Of a stretch of DNA of 64,000 nucleotides, positions 27,191 to 35,767 are shown in pieces. The DNA comes from Bacteroidetes bacterium GWF2_40_14 (GTDB taxonomy: Bacteria > Bacteroidota > Bacteroidia > Bacteroidales > UBA932). Location: the NCBI GenBank assembly GCA_001769195.1, contig MEOK01000034.1, positions 119,941 through 183,940 of the forward strand. Direction: 5' to 3'. The notes beneath the pieces are model-generated. The model was given only the letters and a program-made list of their open reading frames with translations, ran no database searches and was not told the origin of the DNA. The first letter of the stretch is position 1, and every line of letters starts with the position of its first letter. The translations under genes were made by a program, and so were the position numbers.

Positions 27191-28405
27191 ATGAAAAGAG
27201 TTCTTATTGTAACAATGACTGCACTGCTGGTCTTTTCGTGTTACATCGGTCCAAAAAGCAAAGAGATACAGGAGCAGTTCGATATGGTGTCAAAAAAGAT
27301 AAAATCTGAATATGCACCCGACAGAAGGGTGAAGACATACGAACCATCTATTGACATCTCTGCAGATTTTAAAAAGATAGTTCTCAGAGGTTCCACAACA
27401 GAAGCGTCAGCTAAAGAGGCACTCATAAAGGCACTTGCTGCAAAAAACATTGAGGTTCTTGACAGTATGGTTGTTTTGCCGGACTCTTCGCTACAAGGTA
27501 AGGTTTATGGTATTACAAACCAGTCAGTGATTAATTTCAGATATGGTTCTGATTACTCCAGTGAATCTGCTACTCAGACAATTCTAGGTACTCCTTTAAG
27601 AGTTTTGGAAAAGAAGGGTGGATGGACACGTGCCGTGACGCCCGAGGGGTATATTGCATGGACAACATCGGGCAGCATACAAACAATGACAGAACAGGAT
27701 TATAATGAATGGATTGCAGCTCCAAAACTGATAATTACCGTTCACTACACTCTTTTACGTGATGGAGCTTCTGAAAATTCAGGTGTGGTAATGGATGGAG
27801 TGATGGGAAACATTGTCCGTGCAAACGGAACGGAAGGCAACTATTACAAGGTTTTGCTTCCGAATGGCAAAAATGCATTTCTGTTGAAGTCAGCTGCCGA
27901 GGACTTTGGCAAATGGATAGAAAGCCGTAATCCTACTCCTGAAAACATTATTGCAACTGCAAAGAAATTCCTGGGATTCCCTTATATGTGGGGTGGTACA
28001 TCTATCAAAGCTGTTGATTGTTCAGGCTTTACAAAGACAGTACATTACCTGAACGGAATTATACTTGAGAGGGATGCCTCGCAACAAGGACTTACAGGCG
28101 ATAGTGTAAACATAGAAAACGGAATTGACAGTCTAAAACCTGCGGACCTTATTTTCTTTGGATCAAAGGCAACTGCAGAGAAGAAGGAGCGTATCTCACA
28201 TGTAGGGATTTACATAGGTGGGGGAGAATTCATCCACTCATCAAATTGTGTGGGAATAAACTCGCTTATTCCTGAGGCAGCAAATTATTATACGGGTTCA
28301 AAACGACTGGTGCGTGCCAGGAGAATTCTTACAAAAATTGATGTTGACAATGATATTATATCTATAAAGAACCACCCTTGGTATTTTCCTAAACAATCAA
28401 ATTAA
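27191..28405 (+). CDS. SH3-domain NlpC/P60 endopeptidase lipoprotein
   Basis: A 404-residue lipoprotein (signal ending LVFSCYIG). Bacterial SH3-like domains cover about residues 110-245, followed by an NlpC/P60 (C40) cysteine peptidase domain with catalytic Cys277 in VDCSGFTK and the His in RISHVGIYIGGGEFIHSS. Such enzymes cut the gamma-D-glutamyl bond in cell-wall stem peptides, producing L-Ala-D-Glu. The next gene, one base away, encodes the epimerase that acts on that dipeptide, so substrate flow within the operon is clear by family knowledge. Confidence 0.93.
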   Translation: MKRVLIVTMTALLVFSCYIGPKSKEIQEQFDMVSKKIKSEYAPDRRVKTYEPSIDISADFKKIVLRGSTTEASAKEALIKALAAKNIEVLDSMVVLPDSSLQGKVYGITNQSVINFRYGSDYSSESATQTILGTPLRVLEKKGGWTRAVTPEGYIAWTTSGSIQTMTEQDYNEWIAAPKLIITVHYTLLRDGASENSGVVMDGVMGNIVRANGTEGNYYKVLLPNGKNAFLLKSAAEDFGKWIESRNPTPENIIATAKKFLGFPYMWGGTSIKAVDCSGFTKTVHYLNGIILERDASQQGLTGDSVNIENGIDSLKPADLIFFGSKATAEKKERISHVGIYIGGGEFIHSSNCVGINSLIPEAANYYTGSKRLVRARRILTKIDVDNDIISIKNHPWYFPKQSN

Positions 28406-28406
28406 A

Positions 28407-29558
28407 ATGAAAGAAGTGACAAACAGAAGAGATTTTCTCAAAACAGCCGGTCTGCTCACAGCTGCCGCAACAATTCTTAACCCGTTCGATCTTTTTGCCC
28501 AGAAAGGTGGAAGAGCAATGAAAGGCGGTAGTAAAACCATGGTTCTCTCCTTCAGGCCTTATGATGCGCAGATGAGACATGTCTTTACCATTGCAAACTC
28601 ATCACGTACCACCACTCAGCTTGTTCTTACAGAAATAACCTGGGACGGATATGTTGGTTACGGAGAGGCCGCAATGCCTCCTTATCTTGGAGAGACACAA
28701 GCGTCTGTTATTGACTTCCTTAAAAAAGTAGACCTTTCTCGTTTCAGCTCTCCTTTTGAAATACAGGATATTCTTACCTACGTTGATGCAATTGCTATCA
28801 ACAATACGGCAGCCAAGGCAGCTGTTGACATTGCCCTTCACGACCTTGTTGGCAAGATCCTTGGGCAACCATGGTGGAAGATATGGGGATTCAATCCTGC
28901 TAATACACCTAACACCTCTTTCACCGTAGGTCTCGATACTGAGGCAGTTGTAAAGGAAAAAACCAGAGAGGCATCGCCATATAAGGTTATCAAGGTGAAG
29001 CTGGGAAGGGACGAAGCTACTGACAAGATGATGGTAAACACCATTCGTTCTGTAACCGATACTATAATATGTGTAGATGCAAATCAGGGATGGAAGGACA
29101 AGCACTATGCCCTGGACATGATTAACTGGCTCAACGAGAGAAATGTAAACATGATAGAGCAGCCAATGCCAAAATTGTTACTGGATGAAACCGCTTGGGT
29201 TACCGAAAACAGTCCCCTTCCAATTATTGCGGACGAGGCTTGTCAGCGGCTGACCGATATTCCAAAGCTCAAGGGAGCTTATAACGGAATCAACATCAAG
29301 CTCATGAAATGTACCGGTATGCGTGAGGCAAGGGAGATGGTTACACTTGCAAAAGCTTTGCACATGAAGCTTATGATTGGTTGTATGACAGAAACATCCT
29401 GTGCTATATCTGCTGCAGCGCAAATTGCTCCGGAAACCGAGTGGGCAGATCTTGACGGAAACCTGCTTATTTCAAATGACGTGTTTAAAGGAATGCTCAT
29501 TGTTGACGGCAAGATTACTCTCTCCGACCTTCCGGGAATTGGAGTCGTAAAGCTTTAG
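28407..29558 (+). CDS. L-Ala-D/L-Glu epimerase with twin-arginine signal
   Basis: A 383-residue enolase-superfamily enzyme (muconate lactonizing subgroup). It opens with a twin-arginine-type signal (NRRDFLKTAG, then a hydrophobic stretch). Active-site blocks: KVIKVKLGRDEA with the KxK base, VDANQGW, EQPMP, ADEACQ and the final IKLMKCTGMREA, giving the three acidic metal ligands (Asp, Glu, Asp) and catalytic lysines. It inverts D-Glu in the dipeptide released by the NlpC/P60 enzyme, so L-Ala-L-Glu can be used. The export signal suggests the step occurs outside the cytoplasm, or the N-terminus is only an anchor. Confidence 0.9.
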   Translation: MKEVTNRRDFLKTAGLLTAAATILNPFDLFAQKGGRAMKGGSKTMVLSFRPYDAQMRHVFTIANSSRTTTQLVLTEITWDGYVGYGEAAMPPYLGETQASVIDFLKKVDLSRFSSPFEIQDILTYVDAIAINNTAAKAAVDIALHDLVGKILGQPWWKIWGFNPANTPNTSFTVGLDTEAVVKEKTREASPYKVIKVKLGRDEATDKMMVNTIRSVTDTIICVDANQGWKDKHYALDMINWLNERNVNMIEQPMPKLLLDETAWVTENSPLPIIADEACQRLTDIPKLKGAYNGINIKLMKCTGMREAREMVTLAKALHMKLMIGCMTETSCAISAAAQIAPETEWADLDGNLLISNDVFKGMLIVDGKITLSDLPGIGVVKL

Positions 29559-29572
29559 TCAAATATTTTTCC

Positions 29573-29580
29573 TACCTTTG
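29573..29580 (+). promoter_or_regulatory. -7 promoter element of the small conserved gene
   Basis: TACCTTTG, giving a leader of about 16 nt before the ATG at 29600. Confidence 0.55.
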
Positions 29581-29599
29581 CACGAAATAAATCATAATT

Positions 29600-29872
29600 A
29601 TGGCAAATCTTAGAGTAGTTAAAAAAGATATTGACTTCCTGCTGGCTCAGGTAATATCTGATTGCTGGACATTTATCTATATAAATCCAACAAAGCAGAG
29701 CGAAGCAGCAATAGAAATCATGAACGATGCAATTGAACTCAGAAACAGTCTGTACACACGGGTAAACCATCCCGACAGAAAGAGTCTGAAGGATTCGTAC
29801 AAGGCAGTAAACATTGATCTTCTAAAAGGAGTAGATGCACTTTTCGTAAGAATCAGCGAGCTTACAAAATAG
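29600..29872 (+). CDS. Small conserved Bacteroidetes protein of unknown function
   Basis: A 90-residue soluble, mostly helical protein without signal peptide or membrane segment. It contains KKDIDFLLAQVISDCW and NSLYTRVNHPDRKSLKDSY. I recall similar short proteins in Bacteroidetes genomes but cannot give a function. It has its own promoter; the non-coding repeat region starts directly after its stop codon. Confidence 0.75.
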   Translation: MANLRVVKKDIDFLLAQVISDCWTFIYINPTKQSEAAIEIMNDAIELRNSLYTRVNHPDRKSLKDSYKAVNIDLLKGVDALFVRISELTK

Positions 29873-29933
29873 AGGGTACTTGGGTACATGGGGACGCATA
29901 TTGTGTACCCGAACCGAGGCGAATTAAATAAAT

Positions 29934-29969
29934 AGTGGGTAAATCCGAATTTCATCGGATTTACCCACT
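29934..29969. repeat. Perfect 15-bp hairpin
   Basis: AGTGGGTAAATCCGA and its exact complement separated by a 6-nt loop. It stands 62 bp after the small conserved gene and could act as its terminator, although no T-run follows. Confidence 0.8.
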
Positions 29970-30045
29970 ACCGTTTAAAAGAGACCTCGTGGTAAATCAA
30001 CCTACGGTTTCGTGCGGTAATCATATTGATCCAGCTCAAATTCGC

Positions 30046-30138
30046 TACGCACTGCGTATCTAATTGGGTGTATTCCGGAAAAGCAATATAAAATTACCCA
30101 GCTCAGCTCCAAAACTGAGGGTAAATTCCATCCGGAAT
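30046..30138. other. Non-coding stretch with nested hairpins
   Basis: TACGC-act-GCGTA (30046-30058), then an outer pair ATTCCGGA (30072-30079) / TCCGGAAT (30131-30138) enclosing a second stem built from ATTACC+CTCAG and CTGAG+GGTAAAT (30093-30126). No open frame fits. Possibly a structured RNA or a decayed mobile element. Confidence 0.45.
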
Positions 30139-30187
30139 CTTTTGGCATTCAAATTTAAGTATAAAACGAATGCTGAGATAACGAAAT

Positions 30188-30316
30188 AACTCCCTTGAAG
30201 TTTTTTGCAAGTCTCAGATATGTACGCTGATACAAATTTTTTTTCAATAAAATTTTTCAGAATTTTTTTTGTATGCAGATGTATGACAGCTTTATATGAA
30301 AAACTTCAAGGGAGTT
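30188..30316. mobile_element. 129-bp MITE-like element with perfect 18-bp inverted ends
   Basis: Ends AACTCCCTTGAAGTTTTT (30188-30205) and its exact reverse complement (30299-30316). The inside is AT-rich with T-runs and has no coding capacity. Related end sequences occur at 4216-4564 and 47561-47575. No obvious target duplication was identified. Confidence 0.65.
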
Positions 30317-30413
30317 CTTAAATTCAAATTTTAGATAGATAGGGCATTGCAGGCATCATGTAGGAAATCTCCAAACAAAACTCACCTAAAGACTCAAACT
30401 GTATGGTTTCTAC

Positions 30414-30641
30414 TGCATCTCATAAACATTGATTGTATAACCGGCAGAATAGACGTTGCATGGAGCGTTTGGGCACCCACACAGTGAGTTACGCGTTAAG
30501 AAAAAAAATGAGCGTAAACATGCAGCTCTTAATACCCGCAAACTCGTTTACGCATTTGTTTTTTAGCGAAACGAACTGCTTGTGGGTAAACGCGGTGCAC
30601 AGGCTACTCTGCCGGTTATACAACAAACAGAAAGAGATGCA
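30414..30641. ncRNA. Structured repeat, copy A (multi-stem, ~228 nt)
   Basis: Nested complementary segments: TGCATCTC / GAGATGCA at the ends; a perfect 16-bp pair TTGTATAACCGGCAGA (30433-30448) / 30608-30623; GCGTTT+ACCCAC (30465-30480) / GTGGGT+AAACGC (30582-30593); and an inner GCGTAAAC (30512-30519) / GTTTACGC (30546-30553). The segment CGCATTTGTTTTTTAGCG (30551-30568) is identical in copy C at 40805-40822. Strand is not determined. Whether it is transcribed is unknown; it could be an RNA or a mobile palindromic DNA element. Confidence 0.6.
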
Positions 30642-30690
30642 ATAAATATGAGGGTACACAATGTGCATCCCTTAGTACCCAATTTGCCAA

Positions 30691-31395
30691 TTAGATGGTG
30701 GTGCGGTAGGTTCGAAGTTCTTTCGAGTAGAGTTTTTCCTTGCCTTCGCAGAGGTTATTGAGCAACTTGTGAAATTCCGCACCGTGGTTATGATGCTTAA
30801 GGTGACAAAGTTCGTGGAGAATTACAAAATCGGCAATATGTGCAGGGAGCCTCATAAGATGTATGTTGAGGTTGATGTTGCCAAGTTTTGAACAACTTCC
30901 CCAGTTTGTTTTATTACTCTTAAGGCTAACTCTGTTGAATTTGAATCCGAATTTGTTCCCCAGTTCGCCAGTCCTTTCCGGCAGATACTCTTTTGCGTCG
31001 TGCTTGAGAATTTTTAAAACAGCCAGAGCCAACTCATCCTTTGACGTTTTTGGTGGATATTCTATTTTTCCCACTCCGGGTGAGATAGCTACCCTTATCT
31101 TCACGGCCCCATCAACCTCAAAGAACCTTATCTCTCGTTTAATGGTTGTTATTGTGTGACCATCACCTAAAGGAATTGATTTTTTTTCGCTTTTTAGCTG
31201 CTGTCTGCGGATACTGGATATAATCCACTCCTCCCGCTCATAAATAAATCGTTCTGCCGAAGAAAATCTTGTAAACCAAGGAATTGATACATTAACCCCT
31301 TTAGCAGGGTGAACAGTAATACGGATATTTCTGTTACCGACCTTTTTCCTTATTGTAATAACTCCGATAACCGGGTGCTTTATGACTTTTTCCAT
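30691..31395 (-). CDS. YgjP-like (DUF45, M48-type) metal-dependent hydrolase
   Basis: A 234-residue SprT/YgjP-like protein. The metal motif is HELCHLKHHNHGAEFH, with two His ligands, catalytic Glu and the downstream His. Upstream of it is the conserved KTNWGSCSKLGNINLNIHLMRLP. Family members were proposed as metalloproteases or nucleotide pyrophosphatases; function is uncertain. Its ATG shares one base with the moeA stop codon (TAATG), so it is translationally coupled to moeA. Confidence 0.88.
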   Translation of the reverse strand: MEKVIKHPVIGVITIRKKVGNRNIRITVHPAKGVNVSIPWFTRFSSAERFIYEREEWIISSIRRQQLKSEKKSIPLGDGHTITTIKREIRFFEVDGAVKIRVAISPGVGKIEYPPKTSKDELALAVLKILKHDAKEYLPERTGELGNKFGFKFNRVSLKSNKTNWGSCSKLGNINLNIHLMRLPAHIADFVILHELCHLKHHNHGAEFHKLLNNLCEGKEKLYSKELRTYRTTI

Positions 31396-32627
31396 TATTG
31401 CAGTAAGAATACCCGAAGTTTATCTCCAATTCCGATAAAAGAAATCCCTTCAGGAATCTCAGCAATCGCATTAGCCTTGGCAAGAGCAAGAATATGGGCC
31501 GATCCGTTATAGTTGATAATAGAGAAAGTCCCGTCAGGAGATGCAATTACCGGAATCAAAGCCTTTCTCTCAGTATGTTTTCTTTTGTAGTCCTGTACAG
31601 AAGTCATTTCAAACCACATAACAGGATTCCTTGAATGCATCGATTTGAAAATAAACGGTCTGATAAGCAACTCAAACTGGATAAAAGATGATACCGGATT
31701 GCCGGGCAGTGCAAAAATCACCTTTTCTGTCTTATTGGAATCCGGTTCCTTCTTTATTGCAAATGTGCTTGGTTTGCCCGGCTGAACTGCCACCTTGTCA
31801 AAAAGAATTTCGAACCCCAGATCCTTAATGATAGAGGGTACAAAATCAAAGTCACCCATAGAAACCCCACCGGTCAGAATCAGGATATCATTATTTAGAA
31901 GTGCTTTTTCAATAGCATCTTTAAGACTTTTTTCATTGTCGGGCACAATGCCATAATAGTTGGCAACAGCTCCGCTCCTCATAACCTGAGCCCTCAGTTG
32001 CCATCCGTTCGAATTTCTTATCTGAACCTCATCCGGCACCGAATCTGGTTCCACAATTTCGTCACCTGTGCTAAGTAAGCCAATGTCAAAAGGCTTAAAT
32101 ACAGGCACATTGTTGCTGCCAACTGCAGCCAGAATTGCAATATGCTGCGGTTTTATAAAAGTGCCGGTAGCCAGTACCAATTCATCCTCTTTGATATCTT
32201 CACCCTTCAGGCAAATGTTGTTTTTCAATTTTTTCCTGTCCGGATTTACATATCTGATAAAATCGCCTGTATCTGCTGCCTCTGACTCCTTTGCCACTTT
32301 TATCACCTCTTCTACCATAATGACAGTATCTGCCCCCTCGGGAAGTTTGGCTCCGGTCATGATTTTACTACAACAGCCGGCTGAGATTTTTAATTTTGGA
32401 GAGTATCCAGCAGGAATGTTCTCAATGACTTTCAGTTCCTTTTCAATATCCACACCCCTGCATGCATAACCATCTACTGCCGACTTGTTGAAAGGAGGCA
32501 TATCTCTGTCTGCGTATATATTGGATGCCAGGAAATGGCCCATTGAGCTGGCCAGGGGAATAAGGACCTGATCTGTTTCAAGGGTATGTGAAAGAACAAT
32601 TTCTATAGCCTGTTCGAACTTAATCAT
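31395..32627 (-). CDS. moeA: Molybdopterin molybdenumtransferase
   Basis: A 410-residue enzyme that inserts molybdate into adenylylated molybdopterin. Typical blocks are the N-terminal ALEIV-type opening, DMPPFNKSAVDGYA near residue 47, the MTGAKLPEGADTVIMVEEV segment, STGDEIVEP, NSNGWQL and TGGVSMGDFDFV with LPGNPVSSFIQFELL. The frame runs to 32660, but the ATG at 32627 fits the family start and the promoter at 32658-32665. It ties to the Mo/W-binding protein at 630. Confidence 0.93.
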   Translation of the reverse strand: MIKFEQAIEIVLSHTLETDQVLIPLASSMGHFLASNIYADRDMPPFNKSAVDGYACRGVDIEKELKVIENIPAGYSPKLKISAGCCSKIMTGAKLPEGADTVIMVEEVIKVAKESEAADTGDFIRYVNPDRKKLKNNICLKGEDIKEDELVLATGTFIKPQHIAILAAVGSNNVPVFKPFDIGLLSTGDEIVEPDSVPDEVQIRNSNGWQLRAQVMRSGAVANYYGIVPDNEKSLKDAIEKALLNNDILILTGGVSMGDFDFVPSIIKDLGFEILFDKVAVQPGKPSTFAIKKEPDSNKTEKVIFALPGNPVSSFIQFELLIRPFIFKSMHSRNPVMWFEMTSVQDYKRKHTERKALIPVIASPDGTFSIINYNGSAHILALAKANAIAEIPEGISFIGIGDKLRVFLLQ

Positions 32628-32657
32628 ATTGGTTGCAATATTTGGTGCATAATTCCA

Positions 32658-32665
32658 CAAATTTA
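32658..32665 (-). promoter_or_regulatory. -7 promoter element of moeA
   Basis: TAAATTTG on the minus strand; leader of about 27 nt to the ATG at 32627. It faces away from the rpsO promoter 31 bp to the right. Confidence 0.5.
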
Positions 32666-32696
32666 AGAAAATTGTTGTGCAGTGAAAATATTTGCC

Positions 32697-32704
32697 TATA
32701 TTTG
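32697..32704 (+). promoter_or_regulatory. -7 promoter element of rpsO
   Basis: TATATTTG followed by CGGTCCC, resembling the extended promoters of rRNA and tRNA genes here. It lies downstream of the 5'-extended frame, which supports the ATG at 32753. Confidence 0.65.
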
Positions 32705-32752
32705 CGGTCCCGATTTTGGGGTAACAACAATAATTATCAATTGCTTAGAACA

Positions 32753-33028
32753 ATGGCAACTTATTTAGCAGCAGAGAAAAAGCAAGGGATTTTCGGACAA
32801 TACGGAAAGTCTAATGCAGATACCGGCTCCGCAGAGAGTCAGGTAGCTTTATTTTCATACCGTATCGCTCATCTTACCGGTCACTTAAAAATCAACAAAA
32901 AAGATTACAACACTCAAAGATCTTTGTTGAAACTGGTTGGTAAAAGACGTCGTCTTCTGGACTACCTTAAGGCAACAGACATCGAGAGATACAGAAATAT
33001 AGTGAAGGCTCTTAACCTTCGTAAATAA
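32753..33028 (+). CDS. rpsO: 30S ribosomal protein S15
   Basis: A 91-residue 16S-binding protein. It contains the S15 core GSAESQVALFSYRIAHLTGHL, KKDYNTQRSLLKLVGKRRRLLDYL and the closing RYRNIVKALNLRK. The frame is open back to 32633, but the ATG at 32753 gives the normal S15 length and lies downstream of the promoter. pnp follows, as in many bacteria, but here each gene has its own promoter and a terminator separates them. Confidence 0.97.
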   Translation: MATYLAAEKKQGIFGQYGKSNADTGSAESQVALFSYRIAHLTGHLKINKKDYNTQRSLLKLVGKRRRLLDYLKATDIERYRNIVKALNLRK

Positions 33029-33038
33029 AGCACAAAAG

Positions 33039-33066
33039 AGGGTGTCCTGGTGGCACCCTTTTTTTA
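33039..33066 (+). terminator. Intrinsic terminator after rpsO
   Basis: GGGTG / CACCC stem with a C-rich apical part and a T-run of seven. Confidence 0.88.
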
Positions 33067-33088
33067 TCATTCATACCAATAATCTATC

Positions 33089-33190
33089 TATATTTGCATC
33101 AAACATCTGTTACTTGTCAAAAAAGCGACTCGAGGCAAGTAGTATGGCGGAATACATTAATAATAATAAACTCTCGTAGGGAGAGACGAG
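33089..33190 (+). promoter_or_regulatory. pnp promoter and hairpin-containing 5' leader
   Basis: TATATTTG at 33089-33096, then a leader of about 105 nt. The leader has two small stems: ACTTG / CAAGT (33112-33116, 33136-33140) and CTCGT / ACGAG (33173-33177, 33186-33190), the last ending 15 bp before the ATG. In Escherichia coli the pnp leader is a stem through which PNPase controls its own mRNA; a similar role here is only inference. Confidence 0.45.
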
Positions 33191-33205
33191 TTGCATAGAA
33201 TTTAT

Positions 33206-35452
33206 ATGAATATAGTAAAGAAGACCATCCAGTTGAACGATGGCAGAACTATTGAAATCGAAACAGGAAAGCTTGCAAAGCAAGCTGATGGTGCAGTAGT
33301 TGTAAAAATGGGCAAGACCATGCTTTTGGCTGCCGTAACCTGTGCTAAAGACGCAAAAGAAGATGTGGACTTTATGCCACTCTCTGTTGAGTACAAAGAG
33401 AAATATGCCTCAGCAGGCAAATATCCCGGAGGATTTTTAAAGAGGGAGGGACGTGCAAACGACTCGGAGATATTGGTTTCCCGCCTTATTGACCGTGCAT
33501 TACGTCCTCTTTTTGCAGATGATTTTCATGCAGAAGTATTTGTTACCGTAAACCTGATTTCAGCAGAGAAGGATATTATGCCTGATGCTCTTGCAGGTCT
33601 TGCTGCTTCAGCAGCATTGGCAGTAAGCGACATTCCTTTTAACGGACCTATCTCAGAGGTACGTGTAGCCAGAATAGATGGAAAATTTGTGATCAATCCT
33701 TCTTTCACAGAATTGAAAGAGGCAGATATAGATATAATGGTTGCTGCAACACTTGACAATATTATGATGGTTGAGGGAGAGATGAAGGAGGTTGCTGAAA
33801 AAGACATGCTGGAGGCAATCAAATTCGCTCATGAGGAGATTAAGAAACAGTGTCAGGCTCAGATTGAACTGATGGAAGAGGTTGGCAAGACTCAGAAGAG
33901 AACATATTGCCATGAGAAAAAGGACGAAGAACTGCAAGCAGTCATTCACAGTTTTTGTTACGACAAATGTTATGCAATAGCAAAATCAGGAGTGTCAAAA
34001 CATGAGAGAAGCGATTCATTCGAAGCCCTTAAGGCAGAGTTTGTCGCAACACTTTCCGAAGAGGATGCAGCTGCAAAGAAATCTATGATCGACAGATATT
34101 ATCATGGTGTTGAGAAAGAGGCAATGCGTAACATGATTCTAATTGACGGTATCCGCCTTGATGGCAGAAATACAAATGAAATAAGGCCTATCTGGAGTGA
34201 AGTTGACTATTTGCCAACAACCCATGGTTCTGCTCTCTTTACAAGAGGAGAGACCCAGGCGCTGACTACTGTCACTTTAGGTACCAAAATGGATATGAAA
34301 GAGATAGATGAAGTTTTGGTAGAAGGCTCTTCTCAATTTGTTCTTCACTACAACTTTCTTCCATTCTGCACAGGCGAAGCAAAACCATACAGAGGAACAG
34401 GCCGCAGGGAGATAGGACATGGCAATCTTGCAATGAGGGCACTGAAATATGTGGTCCCTACGGGAGAAGACAATCCATATGCAGTACGTGTTGTTTCCGA
34501 CATTCTGGAATCAAACGGATCATCATCGATGGCTACAGTATGTGCTGGAACACTAGCACTTATGGATGCCGGTGTAAAAATTAAGAAGCCCGTTTCAGGC
34601 ATTGCAATGGGCCTGATTACTGACTCAAAAACCAAGAAATTCGCAGTACTTTCAGACATCCTCGGAGATGAGGATCACCTGGGTGATATGGACTTCAAGG
34701 TTACAGGAACAAAAGATGGTATAACCGCTACACAAATGGATATAAAGGTAGACGGGCTCTCTTATGAAATCCTTGAACAAGCCCTGGAGCAGGCTCGTCA
34801 GGGTCGTCTGCATATTATGGGGGAGATGATGAAAACCATGAGCGAACCTCGTGAAGACTACAAGCCTCATGTTCCAAGAATTATCCAGATTGTTATTCCC
34901 GGAGAATTTATCGGAGCAGTTATAGGTACTGGCGGAAAGGTGATTCAGGAGATTCAGAAGGTTACAGGCACAACAATTACAATTACCGAACAGGATAAGA
35001 CAGGTGTTGTGGATATCTTTGGTGAAAACCAGGAGAACATGGAGGCTGCTCTTAACTGGATCAAGGGCATCACAACTGTTCCTGAACCAGGAACAGTTTA
35101 TAAAGGAAAGGTTGTCTCAATTCTTGAGTTCGGAGCATTTGTCCAGATTCTTCCAGGAAAAGAGGGATTGCTGCACATATCTGAACTTGACTGGAAAAAG
35201 GTAGCACAGGTAGAAGACGTAGTTAAGGTGGGAGACGAAGTTGAAGTCAAGCTTCTTGAAATCGATTCGAAAACCGGTAAAATGAGACTTTCACGCAAAG
35301 CTCTTATACCAAAACCTGAAGGATATGTGGAACCTGAGCACAGGCCAAGGAGAGATGATGACAGAGGACCAAGGAGAGATGACAGAGGACCAAGGAGAGA
35401 CGACAGGGGTCCACGCAGAGACGGCGAAAGAAAACCATTCAGCAGAGACTAA
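33206..35452 (+). CDS. pnp: Polyribonucleotide nucleotidyltransferase (PNPase)
   Basis: A 748-residue 3'-5' phosphorolytic RNase. Two RNase PH-like domains (about residues 10-220 and 310-540) flank a helical linker; [15 protein letters not shown] and [20 protein letters not shown] lie in the catalytic core. KH ([21 protein letters not shown]) and S1 ([20 protein letters not shown]) domains follow. The C-terminus is a charged tail of three RGPRRDD units encoded by a 21-bp tandem repeat (about 35346-35430). The TTG at 33191 is an alternative start, but the ATG at 33206 matches the family. Confidence 0.96.
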   Translation: MNIVKKTIQLNDGRTIEIETGKLAKQADGAVVVKMGKTMLLAAVTCAKDAKEDVDFMPLSVEYKEKYASAGKYPGGFLKREGRANDSEILVSRLIDRALRPLFADDFHAEVFVTVNLISAEKDIMPDALAGLAASAALAVSDIPFNGPISEVRVARIDGKFVINPSFTELKEADIDIMVAATLDNIMMVEGEMKEVAEKDMLEAIKFAHEEIKKQCQAQIELMEEVGKTQKRTYCHEKKDEELQAVIHSFCYDKCYAIAKSGVSKHERSDSFEALKAEFVATLSEEDAAAKKSMIDRYYHGVEKEAMRNMILIDGIRLDGRNTNEIRPIWSEVDYLPTTHGSALFTRGETQALTTVTLGTKMDMKEIDEVLVEGSSQFVLHYNFLPFCTGEAKPYRGTGRREIGHGNLAMRALKYVVPTGEDNPYAVRVVSDILESNGSSSMATVCAGTLALMDAGVKIKKPVSGIAMGLITDSKTKKFAVLSDILGDEDHLGDMDFKVTGTKDGITATQMDIKVDGLSYEILEQALEQARQGRLHIMGEMMKTMSEPREDYKPHVPRIIQIVIPGEFIGAVIGTGGKVIQEIQKVTGTTITITEQDKTGVVDIFGENQENMEAALNWIKGITTVPEPGTVYKGKVVSILEFGAFVQILPGKEGLLHISELDWKKVAQVEDVVKVGDEVEVKLLEIDSKTGKMRLSRKALIPKPEGYVEPEHRPRRDDDRGPRRDDRGPRRDDRGPRRDGERKPFSRD

Positions 35453-35474
35453 TTTAATATCGATAAAATGTATA

Positions 35475-35500
35475 CGGGCACTTGAAAAGGTGCCCGTTTT
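35475..35500 (+). terminator. Intrinsic terminator after pnp
   Basis: Perfect 7-bp stem CGGGCAC / GTGCCCG and a following TTTT. The remaining ~265 bp up to the SusC gene are AT-rich and contain no promoter I can name with confidence. Confidence 0.85.
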
Positions 35501-35767
35501 GATTTTGATTTATACAACATAAATCGTTCGATGTGTAAGAAAATTTTATATTTTGATTTCAATACGTAATCAAAAACAGAGTAATGATTTCTTTTTGTAA
35601 GAAAACGAAAGGTTTTTTCTTGTTTTCTGTTCTTGCATAACTCTGAATATCAGTCTCGTAAATTATGCTTCGCTCTTCTTAAGATTATTTGGAAATCGTT
35701 TAAAATAGTTATAAATTCGTAGCCACAACACCAACTAACTTATTTTTAACTTAAATTAACTTAATCT

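Larger units (their letters stand above)
29882..30680. repeat. Inverted pair of GGGTAC...GTACCC elements bounding a non-coding region
   Basis: Left copy (29882-29910) contains GGGGACGCATATTGTGTACC; right copy (30652-30680) carries the inverted form GGGTACACAATGTGCATCCC. Each also begins and ends with GGGTAC/GTACCC. The same ~25-bp motif occurs in direct orientation at 40451-40478 and 40584-40609. The pattern resembles REP-type palindromes mobilised by REP-associated tyrosine transposases, but no transposase gene is in the window. Confidence 0.65.

Noticed and set aside
30433..30645. 70-codon open frame in the structured repeat
   Set aside because: Covers both arms of the stems; the homologous copy at 40671 does not preserve the frame.
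29873..30690. CRISPR array
   Set aside because: Repeats are few, of different types and not regularly spaced; no cas gene in the window.
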